A DNA stretch of 64,000 bases, taken from assembly GCA_012976225.1 (NCBI GenBank), contig JAAVVG010000004.1, positions 868,001-932,000 of the forward strand. The letters are read 5' to 3'. A program made the position numbers and the translations under genes. Shown here in pieces: positions 35,668 through 46,653 of this stretch. Numbering within the stretch: position 1 is the first letter of the stretch; every line of letters begins with the position of its first letter. The notes under the pieces were generated by a model that saw nothing but the letters and a program-made list of their open reading frames with translations, searched no databases and was not told where the DNA came from. The stretch comes from Golubevia sp. BC0850. Lineage: Eukaryota > Basidiomycota > Exobasidiomycetes > Golubeviales > Golubeviaceae.

Positions 35668-37223
35668 GATTAGGGACAGTTGAAAGTTGAAAAGCAACTG
35701 TGACACTTCAGTTTCCGCCACCAGTATCACAGCAACACGAGCTACCCCTTTTTGCCTAGTACTACTATTCAAACTCGTCACCCTGTTTCATCTGAGAAGA
35801 GAGGCTTGAGTTTAATTTATCCACTTTAAAGGTGTCTCATTCTCCTGCAAAAGGTCAGATCTGTACTAGATCTAGATTTTCTCACCCCTTACCCCTTGCT
35901 TTGAGTTCCCCTTTCTTCAACATTCGATTTCCATCTCCCCCATGATTTGAATTCAAGAAAAAAATTTCTAGGGAAGTTAGTTTGTAACAACCCAGACAAA
36001 AAAGGGGTGACATGCTCCTCCCCACCGCCACTTCTCCCCCTTCCCTTCAAAACGTCAGGTCTCAGGTTAGGCCGTAAGGTTGGTCAGGTCAAGCACAGGT
36101 CAGGTCAGAGATGAAATCAGGTCAGGTTGGATTCCCCTCATGACCCGGCCTGACCTGTTATCAGCCCTGCGGCCTCATTTCTCTCTCCTGTTGTTGTTTC
36201 CCCACAGGCCCCACCCCGCCGTTCCCCTCGTCCCCATGTCTAGTTTTGACCCCTAGTTTTTCCCCTCTTTCCCTTCTCCCTGCACTTGTTTCCTCTTCAA
36301 TTGTCTCTCTTCCCTTTTTTTTCTCCTACCAGCTGGCCTTCTTTTCCTTTTTTCCTTCTTGTTCTTGCTTTTCTCAAGGAGGGAATGGTGTTATGAAGCT
36401 CTAGACACGCAACTAAGTCCTCGCCGGAGCCTTTCTTCTTTCTTTTCCAATTCTTTCATGTACTTCCCTCTTCTTCTCTCTATCATTTCTTACTTCTCTT
36501 CAACCATCTCTTCGATCCTCTTATCGATCATCAGTCACCCTGTCAATTCAGCTCCTCTCCCCCTGTTTCAAGACTAGGTACTGTCACCAGGCCTTCTTTT
36601 TCCTTATTCATGATGTCGTGATTAAAAACTTTTAAAGAGGGCGGAGGCGCGGAGGCCCCCTAGCACCTCCTCTCTTTTGAGTTCCCATCACAACAGAAGA
36701 CATTTTCGAGCTCCTTTCACTCTTTTGAGATTGCTCGATTTTTTTTCAACATATTGGAAGTTCCCAAAGGAAGTTCAGCTCTGTGGAAATGCGAGGAAGC
36801 CACTACACTCCAGTGTCTTCACTCTCACACCCTTCTACATGCTCAGTCTTGTCAAAAGGACGAAGAGATCTTGTACAAAGCTTTAAAAAATATCTCAAGA
36901 AGCATCTGCTCAAAAAGCTTGGGAAACTGTCCTTCAATATCCCTCAAAAGATTTTGCGGAATGTTTGAACAAGCTTGCTGAGACAAATCTCAAGATTTCG
37001 GCCGAAAATATTCGAAGATAAGCATGCAAAAGATCACAAATCCTCGGCTAGCCCTGATTTTGTTGACTACTGTGCTAGGCCAGCAGCAATGACGGTAACC
37101 TCAGCCACTGTTGAAGTAAGTGAATTTATCAATTTGATAGATGAACTAAACCAGTTAGAGCTTTGGCGTAGTTAGTACTGTACCAAGAGCATTCAGCTTG
37201 AGAAAGCTGGGCTTGAAGGCACC
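35668..37223. other. about 1.5 kb without a recognised gene
   Basis: Pyrimidine-rich around 36230-36560. The only structured item is the short tandem tract listed at 36056-36150. Overlapping frames at 36677-36981 have no recognisable domain. Confidence 0.4.
36056..36150. repeat. degenerate CAGGTCAGGTC minisatellite
   Basis: Irregular tandem copies of CAGGTC (GGTCAGGTCAAGCACAGG, then TCAGGTCAGAG and later units) spread over about 95 bp. The unit also appears at 38062-38076 next to a family A fragment. Confidence 0.5.
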
Positions 37224-37340
37224 TGAATTGCTGAGAAGGTCTGTGGTAGAACCTAGTCTGAAACACTTGGGACAACACTAAACAAAGAGAAAAGCACTGT
37301 AATAGTTGATTGACTATCATTGAATCTAGCGAATGAATCA
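37224..37340 (+). repeat. dispersed repeat, family C copy 1
   Basis: About 117 bp sharing landmarks with 38500-38618: CGAGAAGGTCTG-like start, GGTAGAACC/GATAGAACCC, AAGAGAAAAGC, and GAATCTAGCGAATGAAT near the end. Diverged and without coding potential. Confidence 0.5.
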
Positions 37341-37881
37341 TTTTTTTCACACTTAAATAAATTTATTGAGGGTAGCTCCTTGGTGGTGGAAAGCTGAATT
37401 GGCTCCATCCAGCCTCCAAGCTCAAGCGAGAGGACAGAGTGGAAAGTTGGGGAGACTTCTGGAAGCCAAAGGTCGGAAGAACTCACTTTGGTGTCCCCTG
37501 CAACAGTGCTTTTGCTGTCCAGGAACCATTTTTAGCTCGTCACTCTCCATGTCTCTCGACTTCAGAACCGTACATATTCCAACTCATCTTTCAAATGTTC
37601 AAGCTCCAATTCAATTATCTTCCATCACCATTACTTAGCAGAAGGCTGACCAGAAGCAAATGCAGCAGTCTCCTTGACAGAGTTAGAGATCCAGTTTCAT
37701 CCAACTGTTTGACTGTGCTGTGAAAATGGTTTCGGTTTGAGGTGTGTTTTCAGCGAGGCTTGGTGTTGCTTTCTTCATCTCATCATTCTTTACTGCCCCT
37801 TTGCTCTCTCCATCTAATGCTTATTCTTCAACTCTAATTGTGTTCATCATTCTTTCATTTTTCATTTGTCAAATTGCTCCA
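37341..37881. other. no gene recognised
   Basis: About 540 bp between repeat copies. Overlapping plus-strand frames at 37366-37723 in different phases have no recognisable content. Confidence 0.4.
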
Positions 37882-38050
37882 AGCACTGATCTGCCCTGCG
37901 GGCGGGGGCATGGGGGCAGAGCCCCAGACACTTTTTTTTGCCTTCGTCGAGACGTCTGCCCCGCTGCGGCGCTGCGGCCAGCACAATGAAACGCAGAAGA
38001 AGCGCTCCATGATACCTTCCTCCCGACTTTCTGCGTCTCTTCTACCCAGG
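37882..38050 (+). repeat. GC-rich dispersed repeat, family B copy 2
   Basis: Begins AGCACTGATCTGCCCTGCGG, continues with a GGGGGCAGAGCCCC palindromic block and the GAAACGCAGAAGAAG landmark. Same orientation as copy 1 at 31081-31275. Most GC-rich part of the island. Confidence 0.55.
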
Positions 38051-38074
38051 CCTGGCAACAGATCAGGTCAGGTC

Positions 38075-38125
38075 ACTAGGAGCAGAAATACTGTGAGGAT
38101 GTGAGTGAGAGATGGAGTGGACCAG
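38075..38125 (-). repeat. family A element, fragment of the right end
   Basis: Reverse complement matches the right part of the family (CTCACAGTATTTCTGCTCCTAG and CCACTCCATCTCTCACTC). Only about 50 bp are left. It follows family B copy 2 within 25 bp. Confidence 0.5.
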
Positions 38126-38499
38126 TCTGGGAACTGGGATCCTTGGGTACTCAAAATAGAAGATTAAAAGTAAGAAGGCAAAGAGCGACACTGCCCAATC
38201 CAACGTTCATCTCCTTGTTCCTCTTCTTCATTTGGATCCATTTCTAGAACCACAACCCTTGCCTGAATCCTTTCAGCCGGTGAATCTAATCACTCTTAGT
38301 CATATCAAAATGAAAATGTTTTCAAAGGGCAGCAACACATTTCATCTTCCCAAGATTGATGTTGACTCTCTTTTGTCTCTCAAAGTTCAATGTTGACTCG
38401 ATTCAAATTCCATTCCTGAGTTTTGCGGAATCCGATCGATAGCTAGACTCAATGGCACAGCTGAATAGATGAACGGTCTCTCACCCCCTCGCCACTCTC
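38126..38499. other. no gene recognised
   Basis: 374 bp. Contains the inverted copy (38290-38312) of a short segment found at 31390-31413. Confidence 0.4.
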
Positions 38500-38618
38500 T
38501 GAAACGCCGAGAAGGTCTGGTGATAGAACCCAGTCAGAGACACTCAGGAGAGACACTGAACGAAGAGAAAAGCTATGAATAAGTTAACTAACTCTCATCG
38601 AATCTAGCTAATGAATTG
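38500..38618 (+). repeat. dispersed repeat, family C copy 2
   Basis: See the copy at 37224-37340. Same orientation, diverged, with the GAACGAAGAGAAAAGC element repeated once more just downstream near 38632. Confidence 0.5.
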
Positions 38619-38783
38619 TGGTAACATACCCGAACGAAGAGAAAAGCAAGATAGGATGAGGAGCAGAAGAGAACTGACAAAATTGGGAAAAGGAAGGTGA
38701 AGTGCCTCGCGGCTCAGCTGACGCCTAACCCCGACCATTATATTCTGCTTACATATTGTACCGTCTTCTCTCCTCCTGCTGAT

Positions 38784-40346
38784 TTATTTACCTACAATGC
38801 AGCTCTTCAACGCTTCACCTATGTAGCGGATTCTCTTCTGTGTTTGTGTCTCTATCCTCCCCCCCAACCCCTCTTTTGTCTTCTCTCTTCTCCTAGGATC
38901 AGAATCTGTTGAAGTTGGAAGGCTAGAGTTGAACAGCGGTTTACAAGACATAACCGCAGCCACACTAAGCAGCGGTCCAAGACAACCAAACACAGCACCT
39001 AAGACCAGCATTTTCCCAAGTCTCAAATCCAATGGCATAAGACTTAAATGTTTTCCCAAAGCTGTCAATCTAGACTTGAATCCATTCTCATCTCTAATGG
39101 CTCCCACATCAACCAGAGTCTGCAGAGCTTTATCCATTGAAGGGATCGAAGGAGGAGAAATAGCTTTCCCAAGAAATTCCTTCACATCTTCATCTTCTCT
39201 CACAGCTTTGACTTGAAGGAGAAGACTTTCCAAAGGAACTCTCTTCATTTCTGGAGTTTGCTGAGGAGCCATAAATCTTTCCTCTACAAATCTGGTGAAG
39301 AGTTTATAGCATTGACCTTCTCTTGTTCTACCGGCTCTACCTCTTCTTTGTCGACAAGCAGCTCTTGAGGCCCAGACTTCTACTAGACGAGTTAGACTTG
39401 ATTCCGGTTCGAACCTCGTTTCTTTGACTCTTCCAGCATCAATGACGTAAGTGATCTCTGGAATTGTGATTGAGGTTTCGGCGACATTGGTCGCTACAAC
39501 GATTTTTCGAACTCCTGGACGAGAGGGTAAGAAGACTTTGACTTGTTCTGAAGGCGAAAGATTTGCGTGAAGAGCTAAGACGTTGATGCTGCCCCTATTA
39601 GTAGATTTGACAGCTTCAATTGCCTGAGATATCTCTCCCACTCCAGGCATGAAAATCAAAATAGCTCCACCTCCATTTGATCCACCCATCTCAACTTCTT
39701 TTGTCTTAGCTATCTCACAGATCTGTTTTGCAACAGCTCCTACCAGATCGTAATCGATCCTATCACTTTTGCTGATAGTTTCTACTAATCTGATCTTCTC
39801 CTCACTCAAATCAGCTGCTTCTAAACTACATCTTAGAGCAGCAGCTTGTTTTTCGTTGGTTTTCTTATCACCAGATCCAGAAGGGAAGCCTGCATTCCTA
39901 GGTTGATAGTCCATTCCCTTGATAACATCTTCTAAATAATGATCAGTAACAGGGAAAGTTCGGCCTGGAATTTCAGTACAAGGAGCCCCAGAGAAATAAT
40001 TCGAGAATAACCCCGACTGAATAGTTGCAGACATGAGAATAATTTTAATCTTCGAATTTCTGTTAAGCACCTCTCTAAGTTCCAATAACAAGAAATCTGA
40101 GTCGACCGATCTCTCATGAACTTCATCAACAATGACGTGACTGATTGAAGAAAGATCTGAATCACCAGTCGCTAATCTCCTAAGTAAAACTCCAGTAGTA
40201 GTAAACAGTAATCTGCAATGTCTACCAGCCTTTCTTTCACCTCTAATAGCATAACCAACCATTCCCATTCCGGTCTTGCCATTTAGACTTTCACATCTTT
40301 CTTCTGCGACTCGAGAAACAGATCTTCCAGGCTTGAGGAAAGGCAA
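38784..40346 (-). pseudogene. inverted partial copy of the DHX29-type helicase gene
   Basis: 38925-40314 is a 1,390-bp reverse-complement copy of 19553-20942. The minus-strand frame is open for 520 residues (40346-38784). Residues from RVAEERCESLNGK to VMSCKPLFNS equal the parent, and the two ends are unrelated sequence. It keeps DEVH, SAT and QRRGRAGR motifs but lacks the whole N-terminus, motif I (GDTGCGKTTQ), TQPRRVSA and the OB-fold end, so it could not hydrolyse ATP as a normal helicase. No stops or indels have accumulated, so the event is very recent, or it is an assembly artefact. The source lies within one exon, so an RNA-mediated or a DNA-level origin cannot be told apart from introns. 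No poly(A) tail or target duplication was seen. Confidence 0.85.
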
Positions 40347-41626
40347 GAATCCATTGTTCGAGGGTCAAGTGTGAATTGAGCCCCTTGTTCAAGGAGGAGA
40401 GAATGGATCAGTCGACAGCGCTGCAACTGGCCCCGGGTAACATCAAAAGTGATAGAATGATACCAAATATCAATATCGATATCACTTTTCTATCACTTAG
40501 TGACATTGATAATCGTCATCGATGTCGATATAACAATGATATTTTCACAGGAAAAAAAAATGATGTTGATATGATGTACATCACCCGTGCCGCCTGATGC
40601 CTACTGCCTGCTGCCTGATGGCTTGTTTGATTGTTTTTGTCTGAAAGGACCAAAGCGGAAAATGACTACCCAAGACGGTCTCCCGATTCCTCGACAATCT
40701 AATCGACCTAGATCTCCTAGCGAAGAATTAGATGACTACAGCACTTGGACTGGCAACAGAGTTGGACCTACTGGGTCTCTTTCAAAATCACATCTTCTTT
40801 CCAAGCCACCTCAAAGGGTCAATCTCGCCACAACTCTAACTCTTCCTATAGAGAAGGTTCCAGTTCTTCAAAGCAGCAGGAAGAGAAGCATGAACAAGCG
40901 ACCATCTGGTCCTGGGGCTGGAGTCTTTCCCAGGTGCCTTATACTTTGTCGCTTCAGGATCAAGAGGTGGTGCTTTAGTCTATGTTTTCAAGCTCTTTTT
41001 CCTTCGAATTGCAGTCTCTGCTTACGATGAAGAGTGGACGTGAATCACAATCTCCTCTCACCCTTCAATCCCCACTTCTGTTGGATATTCTCTATTTCAA
41101 CTTCACCTCAAACTTGGGTCCTTTTGATCCCACTGTTATTGCCGAGAGAGTTTGCTGATCGAGGATGCTGAAAGACAAATTTCAGCCTCATAACGGACCT
41201 CTACAAAGGGGGGGGGGGAAGTGATAGATATATCAATTATCATATCATTGCATCGTATCTGATAATGATATGACACTGATGTTTGAGCCTCTGAAAAAAC
41301 TGACATTGATATGATATTGATACTTGGGGTGTGGGGAGTGATATCGGTAATTAAGATGGCATCAGTCCAGCTCTAGACTCGCTCACAGCGGAAAGTGAGC
41401 CCTGAACTCAAAGTCAGTCGCGTTTCAGTCAGGCAAAAAGTTGGCTATGAACGGATCGCAATTCATGGGAAGGCAGAGGTAGATGAAACAAGGATTGACA
41501 GCTCATTCAATCTCCAACGTTCCAACCCCTTCAACTATGAAGTAGAGGCTCTAGCTTTCAATGAATTTACACTTTATCTTAATCTACAGTATATCGTCTC
41601 GGACTGACATTCAAAAGAGCTGGAAG
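40315..41626. other. repeat-flanked region, no gene recognised
   Basis: AT-rich tracts built from GATAT/TATCA words at 40441-40545 and 41221-41345 flank a segment whose frames at 40587-41030 (SRKRSMNKRPSGPGAG in one, SSSKQQEEKHEQATIW in another) look partly coding but match no family I know. A G10 run lies at 41209-41218. Confidence 0.4.
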
Positions 41627-41802
41627 TGAACTAGGAGCAGAAATACTGAGAGGGTGCGAGCGAGAGGTGGAGTGGAACCGTGCTGAAAGTACCTTCAGTA
41701 GACAAATGCTAATGTTAATTTATTCGAATTAATTAACTCTTTCTTTGTCTCTGGTTTTGTCGCGGGCTAAATTGAGGTCATGGTCGGCATATATGCTCGC
41801 AA
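41627..41802 (-). repeat. family A element, copy 4, inverted
   Basis: Reverse complement runs TTGCGAGCATATATGC, ATGACCTCAATTTAG, GAAGGTACTTTCAGCA, CAGTATTTCTGCTCCTAG. The left terminal repeat lacks its GTGAAAC part. It ends 70 bp before the start codon of the hydrolase gene and so may lie in its promoter. Confidence 0.6.
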
Positions 41803-41872
41803 TCAACTTCTTTGCTCTTCGCCTCCCATCTTTGATTCTTTCTTCACGAGTTGCTTTCCACAGAAGAAAGAG

Positions 41873-43156
41873 ATGGAGAAACATCCTTGGTCTCTCAAAT
41901 ACATCAAAGTGGCAACAGTAAGTCTGGAAATCCTTTAATTCGAATTTCTTTCGTCAACCTGATGCAAGCTTCCCATTCTCAAACCCAGATCGTCGGAGCA
42001 ATTCACTTTTTCCTAGGCCCTTTAGCTTTCATAGCTTCTTTCTTCCCTCCTCCTTTGCCTTCCGGAATCGTAAGAGAAGAAATAGAAATAATCTCCAGAG
42101 ATCCAAATAGAAAGATCAAGGCAAGTTACCTTAGAATCCTTCCCTTCAACTTCTGCCCAAAGGCTGACATGACAGCCTGACTGGCCGTCTCCAATTCCAG
42201 GTCCATGTTTACTCACCCTCTTCAACAAAAGATCCAAATTCGAAGCTTCTACCCATTCATCTCAACTTCCATGGATCAGGTTACATTCTCAAATCCTTCG
42301 GAACTGATCAAGATTTCTGCTCCTCCTTGTCTTCTCGACTTCAATGCATAGTTTTAGATTGTGATTATAGAAAATTCCCATCCCCATTTCCGGCTGCTTG
42401 TCATGATGCATTGGACCTATTAGGATGGGCATCAGAGCAAACAACAAGATGGGATGTTAACAGATTAACTGTTGGTGGTAGATCTGCAGGCGGTGGTTTA
42501 GCTCTTTCTATTTCTTCAACCTCTCCCTCTTCGAAGGTCGTAAAAGCTGTCGTGGTTCTTTATCCTCCGACAGACTTCAGAATAGCCAAGGCTAAAGATC
42601 TTTTACCAAGAGATCAACCGGCTCCTGCTAAGACTTTTGATTCTGGAATGCCTCTAACTAAAGGGATGGTTAAACTTTGTGATGACGCTTATGTTTTGAA
42701 GACCACTAACAGAGAGGATTCGAAATTAAGTGTTATATTAGGCAACGCAAGCGATTTCCCAAAGACGGTTTGGGTAGCTACTGGAGAGGCTGACATCCTT
42801 TTTGTGAGTTTTGAAATACTTCTCTTCAAATACTTCGTCCCACCTTTCATAGACGCTTTCTCTTCGATTCCGAGCTTAAAATGCCTCGCTTCTTGACTTC
42901 TTTCCCTTCCCTTCCCATACGATTTGTCACCTCCTTCCCCCTACTGACCCCCCTCCCTCCCTTAACTCTGCAGAACGAATCCCAAGAATTCATCTTAAAC
43001 CTGCAATCCCAAAATCACCCCTCCTCAAAGTTCATATTCAGACCCATCCCAAACGAAGGTCACGCCTTTGATGGATTCTGTAAGAAAGGTTCAGTTTCTG
43101 AAAGAAGAAGGGATGAAGTATATAGGGAAATGGAAGAGGTCATTAAAGAAAGCTGA
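41873..43156 (+). CDS. alpha/beta hydrolase (HSL-like esterase/lipase)
   Basis: Model: 41873-41917, 41989-42120, 42201-42803 and 42974-43156 (320 residues), in phase. An N-terminal hydrophobic stretch (IVGAIHFFLGPLAFIASFF) could anchor it in a membrane. Catalytic features follow in order: oxyanion motif HGSGY at residues 83-87 (HGGG-like), nucleophile GRSAGG with Ser154, an acid at Asp257 (GEADILF) and His290 (EGHAFD). The substrate cannot be told from the sequence. Intron 2 (42121-42200) has a GC donor in perfect consensus context (AAG/GCAAGT...CCAG), needed to join RKIK to VHVYSPSS. A family A repeat lies just upstream. The 15-residue first exon is the least certain part. Confidence 0.82.
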
Positions 43157-43441
43157 AAAGGTTAGAAGAAGCCTCAAGTCTGAGATTTGAGAGACGCAAG
43201 TTCTCAGGAAAATCATGTCCAGAAGTTGGCTGGCTGAGACGAATCCTCAAAGTTCCCAACTCCTTGTTCCGGAGTCTGTAGACACTATCATACTGTTTGA
43301 AAAAAATTCATTAATATTTTATTCAGATCTGTTTGATAATTCGTGACGCTTTACCATCTTGAATCCTTTCATCTCAGCCTGAAGGCTCCATCGCTTCATT
43401 CCAACAAAATCGAGGACTCGATTCCTTTTGAGTTTCTCTCT

Positions 43442-44565
43442 TTAAATCACTCTCCTGACCTCGAAGTGCCTCTTGACGAAGTAAACCTGACAGCTACAAA
43501 CTCCAATAAGAATGAGACCTTGCATGACTGACCACCATTTGACTCTTGAATTGGTCGATTCGGCGGCTGGGGTGTGGAATGAAGTTGGAGAATGTCCGAG
43601 CGAAATGTGCCGGTAGAGAGGAATGAAGTGGAAGAGCAGGGTCAGGAGTAGAGGCAAAGAAGGTTAGGATGAAGGTGAGAAGATAGAATCAAGCAAGAAG
43701 GAGTGGTGTCAATAGATCAGTACGAAACGGAGAATTTATATTTTGTGCAACCTTTGCCCAATTCGATCGAACCCAGGCTCTGAATCTCCATCTCAATCTC
43801 AAATCTCTGAAAAGACCCCATTACTCACTGTTCCTGTGAACTCTCTCCCTGATGACGAGGTATTCCTGTTCGTCCTTGATGGCCTGCAGACCTGCTGCTA
43901 GATCTCTGATCTCCCTTTCGATGGGTAACATCTCTCCGTCGTCTGGAACGTAGATGATTCCGTGGACGTTGAAGCTGAAATGAGAGAGTGGGGAGAAGGG
44001 AAAAGGGGTCGAGAAGGAGAGGTGCAGGCAGCGTGGGGTCAGATTAGAGATGGAGAAGATTGGGCAACAAAGATTCAGACCCTTCTCTCTTGTAAGAAAG
44101 TAGTAGCGAGAGATCCCAATCGAACTGTCCAGATCCAATCTTGTCCACTTCAACTTGAAGTTCCTCAACTCCCAACACTTCTCTCAATGTCTCGTCTTCA
44201 TCTCGTGCTGCTCACCTAACAGTCTTATCGCTCACGGTACTAAACTCATTACTGAAGCAATAAGTGTATTTCCCATCCTTTTGAGCTGTCAAGCTATAAG
44301 TTCCAGTATCACTTCGCTTCTGTTCATAGAGGTTCCTATTGGTTGGATCTCTCATCCAAACGTCAATGTCTAGATGACCGCCACCTCCAACTTGATAGGT
44401 CAAAGTCATTTGATCACCTGAATGTAAATCCTCAAAGAAACATTCCCGTGAATGAGGACCTAATTCAATCATGTGAGCTGAAGTTGAGGTTAGTAAAAGA
44501 GAGGAGGAGATTAGAAGTAGGAGGAAAGAGAGTAGAGAAACAGGAGACAGCATACAGGATCGCAT
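43442..44565 (-). CDS. EMP24: p24 family cargo receptor, Emp24/TMED2 type
   Basis: Model on the minus strand: 44565-44216, 43974-43829 and 43566-43442 (206 residues), in phase. Type I membrane protein of COPII/COPI vesicles cycling between ER and Golgi. A signal peptide (LLSFLLLLISSSLLLTSTSA) precedes a GOLD domain with the conserved cysteine pair (RECFFEDLHSGD and KYTYCFSNEFST), then SFNVHGIIYVP, a helical stalk (IEREIRDLAAGLQAIKDEQE), and a transmembrane helix (WWSVMQGLILIGVCSCQVYF) ending KRHFEVRRVI. The Phe-x-x-x-Arg cytosolic tail fits p24-beta. Head-to-head with RanBP1 over 166 bp. Confidence 0.9.
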
Positions 44566-44731
44566 GGTTGATTGATTGACTGCAATGGAATGTAATCGTC
44601 GATCTTGATAGAATTAGAAGATATTAATCTGAATAAGACTGGAAGAATGTAGGTGTTGAGGTTCGCTGGAAGAAAGCTTCTTGTTCCTTCCTCCTCAACT
44701 CATTCTAACCCAAAATCCACATCAGCAAGAA
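44566..44731. promoter_or_regulatory. head-to-head intergenic region, Emp24 / RanBP1
   Basis: 166 bp between two outward-facing start codons, so both promoters overlap here. No specific site was assigned. Confidence 0.5.
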
Positions 44732-46653
44732 ATGGCTTCAGACGCACCAACTCAAGATCCACTAACTTCCGCTGTTAGTATTGATGCGCATAGCATTCAG
44801 TCAATGTCAAGATAAGCAACAAGGCAGGCTGGCTACCTTCGCTTCCACCTCTTTCCTCTCAAATTTGTCTCACCTCCCTAACTCACTCTCTCCTTGCCCT
44901 CCTACTTCTATTTCTGTTTTAGGGAAACGATGCTGGAGAAGAGAACGATCCACATTTCGAACCAGTCATCAAACTAGAGAACAAAGTCGAGACCAAGACT
45001 CACGAAGAAGATGAAGCTGTCCTTTTCAAGATGTTAGCTACAACTGGTCTTCCAATCTTCTTTCCACCTCCCCTCCCCTGCCTTTCTATCTCTTTCTCTC
45101 CTTTGTCATTTCCTTGCTCATTCTTATTCTCACACCGAACCCATCGCTCCTACCCTTGCCGATCAACTGACTTCTCTCCCTCTCTCCCCACCCTCCAGGC
45201 GTGCTAAACTTTTCCGATTCAACAAAGAAGACAAGGAATGGAAGGAACGCGGAACTGGGGATGTCAGATTGTTGCAACACAAGGCTACCAACAAGGTCAG
45301 ATTGGTCATGAGAAGAGATAAGACCTTGAAGGTTTGCGCTAATCACTATGGTGAGTACAATCATAGCAAGCACTACGCTCAGCTGGGTTTAAGGACTACA
45401 AGTAGAAAGGGGAAGATGTAAATCATTTGGAAATTACTAGTCACTTGCATCTGAGATGCGAGTATGGAACAATGGGAGTGAAGATGAAAGCTTGGTGAGA
45501 GAGAAGAAATGAGGTTGCGCAGTTGGGATGGTGCTGTAAAACGAGTCCTCAAGAAGACTCAGCTCAAGTCATTTATGGACTGCTCTCTGAAAAAGGCTGG
45601 GAAAGCAGGTCATGTCCAGAGGCCCTTCCTCCGAGTGCTGATCCCAAGTCCTCTGGAGATTTACTAGGCTTGCAGCTCTTTGATTTCATGCTTCATTACC
45701 TGAATCTTCAAGAGGGCCCCCTGAAGTCAGATGGTTAGAGAGAAAAAAAGGAAACTGAACCTCTCTCTTGAACTCTAACTTCCTCTTGATCTTTGGATCA
45801 TGAGACAGCTCTTGGACACCTCCTTGTCTAAACTTTTCTTTACTGACTTTCGGCTTTGTTCACACTTCTTCCTCCTCCCCCTCATAACTCCCTTCCTTTT
45901 CCGAACTCTCCCTCTTCGTCTCTTTCCTTCTTTCCCTCCTCTCCCCTCTCTCTCGTCTTCTTCCTTTACCTCCTTTTCCCTCCTCCTTCTCTTATTTCTT
46001 CTTTCTCTCTATTCTCCCCAACAGTCACCGCCGAAATGAAGCTCTCTCCAAACGTAGGATCCGATCGTTCATGGGTTTGGAACGTAGCTGCAGATGTCAC
46101 GGATGGAGAACCAAGTGCTGAGACTTTGGCTATTCGATTCGCTAACTCTGAGAGTGAGTTTTAGATTGCTGGATTGGTCTCTTGAGGATCGAGAGTCCGA
46201 AATTTTCCTCTGGTGGAAGATGAAAATTGAAAGGAGCATGAAGTATGGAGAATGATGAAGAAAGGGGAGATCGAAAAGGACTTCTCACTCGAACAAAAGA
46301 GCTTCAACAGGATGTCGCAAACCAGAAATTATCAAGAGAAAGAGGATTCAAGGGCCTTGAGATTTCAAACAAGTCAAGATGATGAATCTGACCTCTCTCC
46401 CTCCTTTCATTTCCCTTTCAACAATCCTGACCCTCACTCTACTCATTTTCTAGACGCTCAACAATTCAAGACTGCTTTCGAAGATGCCCAAACCAAGAAT
46501 GCTTCTGCTAAAGGAGGTCTTTCAGAATCAGATGCTCCTCCAACTGAAGGTGGAGTTACTGAAGAAACTCCAGCTCCAGCTGCTGAGGAAAAGAAAGAGG
46601 AGGAACCTAAGAAGGACGAGGAGGAGAAGAAGGACGAGGAAAAGAAGGAGTAA
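44732..46653 (+). CDS. YRB1: Ran-binding protein 1 (Ran GTPase-activating co-factor)
   Basis: Model: 44732-44773, 44923-45032, 45199-45350, 46025-46153 and 46454-46653 (210 residues), all in phase. RanBP1 binds Ran-GTP, releases it from importins or exportins and stimulates RanGAP in the cytoplasm. The Ran-binding domain covers most of the protein: [92 protein letters not shown] and FKTAFEDAQ. The C-terminal tail is a Glu/Lys/Ala low-complexity acidic segment ending KKDEEKKE. Intron 4 is 674 bp, by far the longest of the gene. Confidence 0.93.

Noticed and set aside
38929-39216. Plus-strand frame repeated from the minus strand of 20651-20971
   Set aside because: Shadow frame of the helicase and its inverted copy.
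45523-45738. 72-codon frame inside RanBP1 intron 4
   Set aside because: No recognisable domain, and exons on either side join in phase without it.
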